Below are positions 17,719 through 23,983 of a stretch of 64,000 nt of DNA, one piece after another. How positions within the stretch are numbered: position 1 is the first letter of the stretch; every line of letters starts with the position of its first letter. The position numbers and the translations under genes are program-made. The DNA comes from Bittarella massiliensis (ex Durand et al. 2017) (GTDB taxonomy: Bacteria > Bacillota > Clostridia > Oscillospirales > Ruminococcaceae). The DNA lies in NCBI RefSeq assembly GCF_017566145.1, contig NZ_JABFCL010000001.1, positions 310,001 to 374,000 on the forward strand. The letters run 5' to 3'. The notes beneath the pieces are model-generated. The model was not told where the DNA came from, made no database searches, and worked only from the letters and a program-made list of their open reading frames with translations.

Positions 17719-18693
17719 TTACTCCTCTTTTTCCTCGGGGGCGCGGCGGTAATAGGCCTCGTAGGCGCGGATGATCTCCATCACCAGGCGGTGGCGGACC
17801 ACGTCCTTCTCGGTGAAGTAGATCTGCTCGATCCCTTTGATGCCCTTGACGATGTCGGCCGAGACCACCAGGCCGCTCTTTTTCTTCTCCGGCAGGTCGA
17901 TTTGGGTGACGTCGCCGGTGACCACCGCCTTGGAGCCCGCCCCCAGCCGGGTGAGAAACATCTTCATCTGCTCGGGGGTGGTGTTCTGCGCCTCGTCGAG
18001 GATGATGAAGGAGTCGTTGAGGGTGCGCCCCCGCATATAGGCCAGGGGCGCCACCTCGATGCTCCCCTTCTCCTGGTGCTTGTAAAAGCTCTCGGCCCCT
18101 AGCATCTCGAAGAGGGCGTCGTAGAGGGGCCGCAGGTAGGGGTCGACCTTGGTCTGCAAATCGCCGGGGAGAAAGCCCAGCTTCTCCCCCGCCTCCACTG
18201 CCGGACGGGTGAGGACGATCTTGCTCACGTCCCCGGCCTTAAACGCCTTGACCGCCATGGCCACCGCCAGGTAGGTCTTGCCGGTGCCCGCCGGGCCGAT
18301 GCCGAAGACGATGCTGTTTTTGGAGATGGCCTCCACGTATTTTTTCTGGCCGAAGGTCTTGGCCTTCACCGGTTTGCCCTTGGCCGTCAGGCAGACCACC
18401 CCCGGCTGGGCCTGGGGGGGCGCCTCGTCCAGACCGCCGCCCACCATCTCCAGGGTGTAGCCCACATTCTGTTCGTCCAGCGGGGTGCCGCTTTTCAGGA
18501 TGAGCAGCAGGTTTTCCACCGCCTTTTGGGCCAGGTGGGCCTGCTCTTTCTCTCCGGTGATGTGCAGGGCCCCGTCCCGGGCGGTGAGTTTGACCAAAAA
18601 GCGCCCCTCAATGCGGCGGGCGTTTTCGTCCAGGCTGCCAAAGAGGGCCGCCAGCTGAACCGGGTCGAGGTTTTCCAGTACGATGTCTTCCAT
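17719..18693 (-). CDS. phoH: PhoH family ATPase
   Basis: A 324-residue cytoplasmic P-loop ATPase of the PhoH/PhoL type, thought to act in RNA metabolism and often found next to ybeY. Walker A is GPAGTGKT (near residue 128) and Walker B is IILDEAQN (near residue 222). An N-terminal KH-like region occupies about residues 20-75. ATG 18693 follows AGGAAG. Frames starting upstream would run through the AT-rich promoter region. Confidence 0.94.
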   Translation of the reverse strand: MEDIVLENLDPVQLAALFGSLDENARRIEGRFLVKLTARDGALHITGEKEQAHLAQKAVENLLLILKSGTPLDEQNVGYTLEMVGGGLDEAPPQAQPGVVCLTAKGKPVKAKTFGQKKYVEAISKNSIVFGIGPAGTGKTYLAVAMAVKAFKAGDVSKIVLTRPAVEAGEKLGFLPGDLQTKVDPYLRPLYDALFEMLGAESFYKHQEKGSIEVAPLAYMRGRTLNDSFIILDEAQNTTPEQMKMFLTRLGAGSKAVVTGDVTQIDLPEKKKSGLVVSADIVKGIKGIEQIYFTEKDVVRHRLVMEIIRAYEAYYRRAPEEKEE

Positions 18694-18898
18694 GCAAAAC
18701 TTCCTTTTTTTCACACTGTCTGCGGCGAGGGGAATGGGCGCGCCGCCGCCCCGGGCCCCAACAGGAGACGCCCGACACAAGGGAGATTGGACCCCTTTGC
18801 CGGCAAATAGCGCCCTCGTGGGCAGATTTTAGAAAATATGGCATAAAAACTGAACGTTTTGTTTGAAATTCTAATAATTGTTCACATATTCCTAGCAC

Positions 18899-18904
18899 AT
18901 TATA
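18899..18904 (-). promoter_or_regulatory. Extended -10 promoter of the phoH operon
   Basis: Minus strand TGATATAAT with the hexamer at 18899-18904 in a markedly AT-rich 150-base stretch. The -35 (TGTTAT) is poor, so the extended -10 is the main support. It lies about 200 bases before the phoH start. Confidence 0.5.
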
Positions 18905-18973
18905 TCACACAATTGGGGGATATAACAGGTTTTTTCTAAAAATTTCAGAAAAAATTCCAAGTTTCGGCCCCCG

Positions 18974-20149
18974 CTACCGCTGCACCGCCTGCTCCTGGGC
19001 GATGTCCTGCTCGCAGGTGAGGGTAAAGGTGGCGCGAAAGGCTCCATCCCCCATCTCGCCGCCGGTCTGGCGAATCTGCACCTCTTTGCCCTGGTAGTGG
19101 CTGTCGGCGTACTCCTGGGCTCGGGCCCGGGCCTGCCCGCGGGCCTCCTCCTCGCCCAGCTCCCGGCTGCCCACCTCCACCGGGGTGATGCGCTGGGTGT
19201 GCCAGGTGATGGGCAGGGCCAGCCCGAAGAGGGAGAGCTCCTGCCGCTTTACCTCCGAGAGGTAGTCCCCCTCCAACTCGCCGGGGAAAAACAGGGGTAT
19301 CTTGAAGCCCAAAATCTCCAGAACATGGCGGTTTTTGACCTTTCCCACCGGGGTCTTGACCAACTCGGTGAGGGGGATTTCAAAGGTGATCTCCTCCTCG
19401 GTCTCGGCAAAGACCTGGCCCTGGCTGTGCTTGAAGAGGGCCTTGCCCCAGCGGTCCTCGTAGACCCCGGTGACCAGCAGCTGCCCCTCGGTGACGTACT
19501 CCCCCACCTTGACGGCAGCGTTCCCCTCCAGCGCCAGCACCCGGGTGATGCGGCCTCTCTTGGCGGCCACCAGGTTGCAGGGCTGCGAGGCGTCCACCAC
19601 CGGCAGCTTCTCCCTGACCTCCTTGACCTCCACCACCACGGTGGTGCCCATGTTGCTGATGGAGATGCTGGAGAGGCCGGGCAGCAGCACCATGGTGCGC
19701 TCCTCGGCCGACTTGAGGTCGACTTTCTTGATGTTGGCCCCCCGCTTGATCCCCGACTCGGCCACCGCCTCCACGATCTGCTCGCTGCTCACCGCCTCGT
19801 TGCCCACCACCTCGATGGTCCAGCACAGCCGGGACATCCACCCCAGAAAGAGGCAGAAAAGGAGGACGCCCAGCGCCACCCCAACCCGCTTGCGGTAGCG
19901 GTGCAGCCAGAAGGGCGCGCCCCGCTTCTCCTGCACCCGGATGTGCACCCCGGTGGCCCGGGCCAGCCGGTGCATCCGCTTGTAATCCCCCGCTACGGTA
20001 TAGCAGTCAAAGCCGTCCTCCCGCCTCTGGGTGCCCCAGAGGCGCAGCCCGTTTTTGTAGACCAAATTGATGAACCGCTCGCTGAAGATGCCCCGCAGGG
20101 TAAACCGAACCGTCCCCAACAGCCAGCGGATAAATCGAACCAGATACAA
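18974..20149 (-). CDS. yqfD: Sporulation protein YqfD
   Basis: A 391-residue protein of the YqfD family, needed for efficient sporulation in B. subtilis and distantly related to SpoIV-type membrane proteins. It has a cytoplasmic N-terminal part of about 90 residues, one membrane segment (about 92-112, GVALGVLLFCLFLGW) and a large extracytoplasmic region starting with a POTRA-like stretch (WTIEVVGNEAVSSEQI). The start is TTG 20149 behind GGGGAG. It follows yqfC by 21 bases, the usual pair, and should be expressed from a sporulation sigma factor, although I could not pick a confident promoter. Confidence 0.92.
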   Translation of the reverse strand: MYLVRFIRWLLGTVRFTLRGIFSERFINLVYKNGLRLWGTQRREDGFDCYTVAGDYKRMHRLARATGVHIRVQEKRGAPFWLHRYRKRVGVALGVLLFCLFLGWMSRLCWTIEVVGNEAVSSEQIVEAVAESGIKRGANIKKVDLKSAEERTMVLLPGLSSISISNMGTTVVVEVKEVREKLPVVDASQPCNLVAAKRGRITRVLALEGNAAVKVGEYVTEGQLLVTGVYEDRWGKALFKHSQGQVFAETEEEITFEIPLTELVKTPVGKVKNRHVLEILGFKIPLFFPGELEGDYLSEVKRQELSLFGLALPITWHTQRITPVEVGSRELGEEEARGQARARAQEYADSHYQGKEVQIRQTGGEMGDGAFRATFTLTCEQDIAQEQAVQR

Positions 20150-20170
20150 CCTTCTCTCTCCCCTCTCTTC

Positions 20171-20470
20171 TCACCGCAGGTACTCGATGCTGACAAACAC
20201 CCCCTCCACCACCGCGTCGGAGTCGTTCATGCACTTGAGGCTCAAATCCTCCCCCTCAAACTTTACCGACATCTTCCCCAGGTTGAGGACGATCACGTTC
20301 TCGTCGTATTCCAGCACCCCTTTGCAGCCCTCCACCACCGCCTCGGTGTTGCCCAGTATCTCAATGCGGCTGTCGGTCAGGTGGGCGCTCTGGGCCAGTT
20401 TCTGTGTATCCACAAGGAGGCGAAAGGGCTTTTTCTCCCCCTTTTTGCCCGCGGGCTTGCGTCTGTTCAT
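20171..20470 (-). CDS. yqfC: YabP/YqfC family sporulation protein
   Basis: A 99-residue protein of the YabP/YqfC family. The central block SRIEILGNTEAVVEGCKGV and the following YDENVIVLNLGK block are characteristic. It pairs with YqfD and is presumably made in the mother cell during sporulation. ATG 20470 follows GGAGGGG at six bases. Confidence 0.9.
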   Translation of the reverse strand: MNRRKPAGKKGEKKPFRLLVDTQKLAQSAHLTDSRIEILGNTEAVVEGCKGVLEYDENVIVLNLGKMSVKFEGEDLSLKCMNDSDAVVEGVFVSIEYLR

Positions 20471-20610
20471 GTTGATCCCCTCCCCCTCATATATATTGAC
20501 AGGTGGCGGCTTTTATTATTGCCCCCCCGCCAGCTCCTGCAAAGAGGGGACGGCGGCGGCCGCAGGGGCAGAAGGGGGAAGCGGTTGTCCTTCCCCTCGC
20601 CCCGCAAAAG

Positions 20611-20649
20611 CCCGTCCCCCTTGCGCCCGGCGGGCGCAAGGGGGACGGG
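20611..20649. repeat. Perfect 18-bp GC-rich inverted repeat
   Basis: Arms 20611-20628 and 20632-20649 pair perfectly around three bases, in the divergent yqfC/ylbJ intergenic region. It ends 29 bases before the ylbJ start. Plus strand is followed by six A residues, so it is not a standard terminator for that direction; it could fold in the ylbJ leader. Confidence 0.65.
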
Positions 20650-20678
20650 AAAAAAGCAAGGGCAAAGGAGCGGATCAA

Positions 20679-21770
20679 ATGGAGCGAATCAAGGCGGGGG
20701 CGCGGGAGCTGTGGCAGGGCAGTCTCTGCATCCTTTTGTTGTGGGGCATCCTCTTTCGGGGCAGCTACGCCAAGGACGGCATCCTGCAGGGGCTCACCTC
20801 CTGCTATCAGGTCATCATCCCCGCCCTCTTCCCCTTTTTGGTGGTCTCCCACCTCATCATGGGCTCCCGCCTCTCCCTGGCGCTGGAAGCCCTCTTCTCC
20901 CCCGTCAGCCGCTTTCTCTTTCGCAGCGGGCGGCAGGGCGGGGCCATCTTCTCCATGGCCATGATCGGCGGCTTTCCGGTGGGGCCCAAGCTGCTGCGGG
21001 GGGCGGTGGACCGGGGGGAACTCGAGCGGGGGGAGGCCCGGCGGCTGGCCCTCTTCTGCGTGGCCCCGGCCCCGGCCTTCGTCATCACCGGGGTCGGGGG
21101 CGGGATGTTTCACAGCATGCAGCTGGGGGCGGTCCTCTACCTCTGCTCGGTGCTGGGGGCGGTCCTCACCGGGACCACCCTCTCCCGCCTGGGGCCAAAA
21201 AGGGAGAAAAAAGGGCCCACTCCCGCCCCCCGGCCCCGTCAGTTCGACCCCTTTTCGGCGGTCTTTGTGCAGGCAGTCAGCAGCTCGGTGCAGTCGCTGC
21301 TCTCCATCTGCGGCTATGTCATCCTCTTTTCGGCCCTGCTGCAGCTGCTGGGCGGCTGCCTCCCCCTGCCCGCCGAGGGGAAGGCCCTCCTCTCCGGGCT
21401 CCTCGAAATCACCAGCGGCTGTCTCACCGCCGCCGCCCTGCCGGGGCGGGCAGGGATCTATCTGGCGGCCTTCTTCCTGGGGTTTTGCGGCCTCTCGGCG
21501 GTCTGCCAGATGCAGTTTTGCCTGGGCGGTCTCACCTCCATCGGCAAGCTGCTGGGGGCGCGGCTGCTCTGCGGGGGGCTGGTGCTGGGGCTCTTCTCCC
21601 TCTTTTGTCGGTTCCTCCCCTCCCCTGTGGCAGACGTCTTTTTCTCCGCCACCCCGCCCCGGCTGGACGGGGCGCTCAACGCCCCCCTCACCTCGGTCTT
21701 GTTGCTGCTGTTCTGCCTGGCGTCCCTCTTCACCCTCTCCCGCAAAAGCCGGGTGCTGCTGGACAAATAG
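20679..21770 (+). CDS. ylbJ: Sporulation integral membrane protein YlbJ
   Basis: A 363-residue multipass membrane protein with about eight hydrophobic segments. The pattern matches YlbJ, a sporulation membrane protein with nucleoside-recognition (Gate) repeats: IIPALFPFLVVS near residue 46, GGFPVGPKLL near residue 100, and the duplicated FLGFCGLSAVCQMQF near residue 267. It contributes to spore envelope formation in Bacillus; the transported solute, if any, is unknown. ATG 20679 follows AAAGGAG. It is divergent from yqfCD, strengthening the sporulation context. Confidence 0.88.
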   Translation: MERIKAGARELWQGSLCILLLWGILFRGSYAKDGILQGLTSCYQVIIPALFPFLVVSHLIMGSRLSLALEALFSPVSRFLFRSGRQGGAIFSMAMIGGFPVGPKLLRGAVDRGELERGEARRLALFCVAPAPAFVITGVGGGMFHSMQLGAVLYLCSVLGAVLTGTTLSRLGPKREKKGPTPAPRPRQFDPFSAVFVQAVSSSVQSLLSICGYVILFSALLQLLGGCLPLPAEGKALLSGLLEITSGCLTAAALPGRAGIYLAAFFLGFCGLSAVCQMQFCLGGLTSIGKLLGARLLCGGLVLGLFSLFCRFLPSPVADVFFSATPPRLDGALNAPLTSVLLLLFCLASLFTLSRKSRVLLDK

Positions 21771-21788
21771 GCCCCCCCTTGTTACAAT
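21760..21788 (+). promoter_or_regulatory. Promoter of the four-cysteine small protein gene
   Basis: TGGACA (21760-21765) overlapping the ylbJ stop, 17-base spacer, TACAAT (21783-21788), 28 bases before the GTG start. Confidence 0.55.
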
Positions 21789-21816
21789 AGACGAGAAGAC
21801 GAGAGGGGGGAGCGCC

Positions 21817-22035
21817 GTGTTTCGGCCCAAACTGTTCGGAAAGAAGATCGAGCCCAACTGCATCTACTGCCAGCACGGCAAGGCCGCGCCGGGGGAGCAG
21901 ATGATCCTCTGCATCAAAAAGGGGGTGGTCTCCCCCTACTACTCCTGCAAAAAATTCCTCTACGACCCCCTCAAAAGGGAGCCGCGGCCCCGGCCGCCCA
22001 AGCTCCGCTTCTCGCCCGAGGATTTTTCCCTCTGA
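21817..22035 (+). CDS. Small four-cysteine protein, possible metal binding
   Basis: A 72-residue protein starting at GTG 21817 behind GAGGGGGG. It carries CIYC near residue 16, then single cysteines near residues 32 and 44, giving a CxxC...C...C set that could bind zinc or iron. The C-terminal third is proline- and arginine-rich. I recognise similar short proteins in clostridial genomes only in general terms and cannot assign a function. Confidence 0.6.
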   Translation: MFRPKLFGKKIEPNCIYCQHGKAAPGEQMILCIKKGVVSPYYSCKKFLYDPLKREPRPRPPKLRFSPEDFSL

Positions 22036-22063
22036 ATCCGCACCCCATCCCATCAAGCCGACG

Positions 22064-22099
22064 GCCTCACCCCTCACCGGGGGCGGGCTGTTTTTTGTT
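22064..22099 (+). terminator. Probable terminator of the small cysteine protein gene
   Basis: An imperfect stem (GCC..CCCC with GGGG..GGC) followed by TGTTTTTTGTTTTTT, about 30 bases after the stop. Confidence 0.5.
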
Positions 22100-22293
22100 T
22101 TTTCCCCCGCAGACAGCGCCGGAAAACAGGGCTTCTGCCCCCCTTTCCCCCTCAAACAAAGAGAGACGCCGCCGGAAGAAACACCGCCGGCTGATCTCGC
22201 TCCCCTTCTCCCGTGCGGCATTTCCACCCCACCCCCCTTTTCCAGGGAAAAGGGCGGCCGGGAGAGGGGCCCAATCCCCCCCTCCTCCCACAC

Positions 22294-22323
22294 AAAAAAT
22301 CCCCGGCCACAAAAGGGCCGGGG
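22294..22323 (-). terminator. Terminator of the membrane protein gene at 22349
   Basis: CCCCGGCC / GGCCGGGG (22301-22308 with 22316-22323) followed on the minus strand by a T run (complement of 22294-22299). Confidence 0.8.
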
Positions 22324-22348
22324 ACAGTATTCAGGGCCGTTTGGCCGG

Positions 22349-22702
22349 CTAGAGAGAGACCGTGTCCAAAATCAGGATCAGCGCCAGGATCACCGAGAAG
22401 CCAATGCCCAAGATCAGGTGGGCGTTGCGGGTGCGCTTGGAGAGGATGGCCTGAGACAGCAGGGCGATCAGCCCGCAGGCCAGCGCCAGGGCCACCACCA
22501 TCAAGATCAAATACCACTGCATCGGCCGCAGCACCCCCACCAGGCGGGATAGGCGGGTGGAAAACGCCATCCCCAGCAGGTGAGTCGCGGGGACGATGAC
22601 AATGGGGATCACCGGCAGGGCGTAGTTGTTGCGGCCGGTGCGCACCTCGATCACGCAGATGGCGCAGACGATGATAATGATGGACCAACATTCAAAGGTC
22701 AT
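22349..22702 (-). CDS. Small hydrophobic membrane protein
   Basis: A 117-residue protein that is almost entirely hydrophobic, with about four membrane segments (residues 3-20, 28-46, 62-84, 95-115) and a short basic loop KRTRN before the last. No catalytic motif is visible and I do not recognise the family. ATG 22702 follows AGAGGAA. It starts 39 bases after the SGNH-like gene and probably shares its transcript. Confidence 0.6.
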   Translation of the reverse strand: MTFECWSIIIIVCAICVIEVRTGRNNYALPVIPIVIVPATHLLGMAFSTRLSRLVGVLRPMQWYLILMVVALALACGLIALLSQAILSKRTRNAHLILGIGFSVILALILILDTVSL

Positions 22703-22741
22703 GGCAATTCCTCTCTCCAATAAGTACTGGGGCCGGTGGGT

Positions 22742-23572
22742 TCACCCGGCTGTGTGGGTGAAGATGTAGTCGGCCCAGGCGTCGGCCGCCCCGTCGGCCA
22801 GGGTGAGGGAGCCGTCGCGCAGCCCCACGGCGTGAGCCCCCGAAAGCACCTGGGCGCTGTCCAACAGATAGACTTCTTTTTCGGCGCAGAGGGCGCGCAG
22901 CTGGCGATTGTACTCCTCCACCTTGGTGTTTTGATAATTGGGGTGATCCCCCTGGGTGGCGGCGTCAAAGTAGGGCAGGGTCGAGAGGACGATGGTCGCC
23001 TTGGGGTGCTGCTGTCGCAGCCGGTCGACAAAGTCGCCCAGGGATTTGACCATGTCCTCTGCCGAGAGCCAGGATACCCCATTGGCCCCCACCAGCAGGT
23101 AGATTTTTCCCGGGTTGGCCGCCTTGATGGCCGCCAGGGCGGTGGTCTCCTCCCCCCCAGAGGAAAAGAGCCGGCCCGACTGCAGCAGTGTGGGGTTGAG
23201 CCGCTCGGAGGAGAGAAAGGTCCCATTTCCCCCGAAGGCCGCCGCCCCGGCCAGTTGGGCGGTGAGCCCGTCGCCCACAAAGACGGCGTCTTTGAAATAG
23301 CGCGCCCGCTGGGCGTCCCGCAGAGGGAGCAGGGGGTCAAACCCCTCCTCTCCCCCCACAGCGGCGGGGGCGCTGGTCCCGCTGCCCTGTCGATAGGCGT
23401 TGGCCTCTCCCTGTTTGGGGTTTTTCTGTCCCTCTCCCCGGGGCCAGAGAAGGGCGGCCAGGCAGACACAGAGAAACGCCCCCAAAGAGAGGACCAGCGC
23501 GCGCCTAGCGCGCCCACCCTTGGGGACGATATGCACTTGATGGGTCGAAAAGAGCTTGGATTGTCTGCGCAT
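22742..23572 (-). CDS. SGNH/GDSL-like protein lacking the catalytic Ser and His
   Basis: A 276-residue protein anchored by one N-terminal membrane segment (about residues 25-43), the rest extracytoplasmic. The fold pattern of clostridial SGNH hydrolases is clear: FKDAVFVGDGLTAQL at about 93-107, a GxN-like LLVGANGV, and a C-terminal DGSLTLADG..W..YIFTH. The catalytic serine of GDSL is glycine (GDG), and the usual DxxH pair reads DGSL, without the histidine. So it is probably not an esterase; it may bind a glycan or acyl group, or be a structural relic. ATG 23572 follows GGAGGG. Confidence 0.7.
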   Translation of the reverse strand: MRRQSKLFSTHQVHIVPKGGRARRALVLSLGAFLCVCLAALLWPRGEGQKNPKQGEANAYRQGSGTSAPAAVGGEEGFDPLLPLRDAQRARYFKDAVFVGDGLTAQLAGAAAFGGNGTFLSSERLNPTLLQSGRLFSSGGEETTALAAIKAANPGKIYLLVGANGVSWLSAEDMVKSLGDFVDRLRQQHPKATIVLSTLPYFDAATQGDHPNYQNTKVEEYNRQLRALCAEKEVYLLDSAQVLSGAHAVGLRDGSLTLADGAADAWADYIFTHTAG

Positions 23573-23613
23573 AGAGCCCTCCGCTCAACTGGAGATGGTT
23601 GACTGACACTTTC

Positions 23614-23619
23614 ATTATA
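23614..23619 (-). promoter_or_regulatory. Likely -10 of the SGNH-like gene
   Basis: Minus strand TATAAT at 23614-23619, with a weak TTTAAA seventeen bases upstream, about 40 bases before the ATG. Confidence 0.5.
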
Positions 23620-23652
23620 TATGATTGCGCCCCTTTTTTAAACCCCTGCCCC

Positions 23653-23681
23653 TTGACGAAAGCAAAAAAATACGCGATAAT
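23653..23681 (+). promoter_or_regulatory. Promoter of the tRNA locus
   Basis: TTGACG (23653-23658), 17-base spacer, GATAAT (23676-23681), thirty bases before the tRNA 5' half. It may now read through to the intact tRNA-Thr. Confidence 0.65.
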
Positions 23682-23712
23682 AGGTAGCGCCGACTTCAGT
23701 CGGCAAGCCAAT

Positions 23713-23758
23713 GCTACTGTGGCGCAGTTGGCAGAGCAGCGCACTCGCAATGCGCAGG
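23713..23758 (+). pseudogene. 5' half of a tRNA gene (anticodon CGC, threonine-like body)
   Basis: The acceptor strand GCTACTG (23713-23719), the D arm, and a full anticodon arm (GCGCA / TGCGC around loop CTCGCAA) are present, then the tRNA stops at AGG and unrelated sequence follows. The body resembles the intact tRNA-Thr at 23866. The missing T arm and acceptor 3' strand are found at about 53241-53270, where CAGTAGT pairs with this GCTACTG (one G-T). Thus the gene appears split by the island. The anticodon reads CGC, which does not suit a threonine tRNA, so it may also have decayed by mutation. Confidence 0.75.
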
Positions 23759-23865
23759 CCCCTAATGGCAGATGAGACAGGCCAAATAGCAGAAGCAAAA
23801 AACAAAATGAAGCGGCCCAAGCGACAAACAAAAACAGAATTCGGCATCGCCGATCTCTCATACAT

Positions 23866-23940
23866 GCTACTGTGGCTCAATGGCAGAGCAGCTCACTCGT
23901 AATGAGCAGGTTGTCGGTTCGATTCCGACCAGTAGCTCCA
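23866..23940 (+). tRNA. tRNA-Thr (CGT), CCA encoded
   Basis: Complete cloverleaf: acceptor GCTACTG/CAGTAGC, D stem GCTC/GAGC, anticodon stem GCTCA/TGAGC with loop CTCGTAA (anticodon CGT, codon ACG), T stem GTCGG/CCGAC with loop TTCGATT, discriminator T and CCA (23938-23940). It lies just inside the left edge of the island and may compensate for the split tRNA next to it. Confidence 0.95.
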
Positions 23941-23942
23941 AA

Positions 23943-23974
23943 AAAAGACAGCCCTGTCATTCGGGCTGTCTTTT
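23943..23974. terminator. Bidirectional terminator after tRNA-Thr
   Basis: AAAAGACAGCCC (23943-23954) pairs with GGGCTGTCTTTT (23963-23974), serving the tRNA on the plus strand and the hybrid kinase (stop at 23984) on the minus strand. Confidence 0.85.
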
Positions 23975-23983
23975 CTATGTCCG

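Noticed and set aside
19097..21790. Plus-strand open frame of 897 codons over yqfD, yqfC and ylbJ
   Set aside because: It spans genes on both strands in a non-coding frame and has no recognisable domain.
23739..23757. Functional tRNA-Ala(CGC)
   Set aside because: Only the 5' half exists, and it lacks the alanine G3-U70 identity pair.
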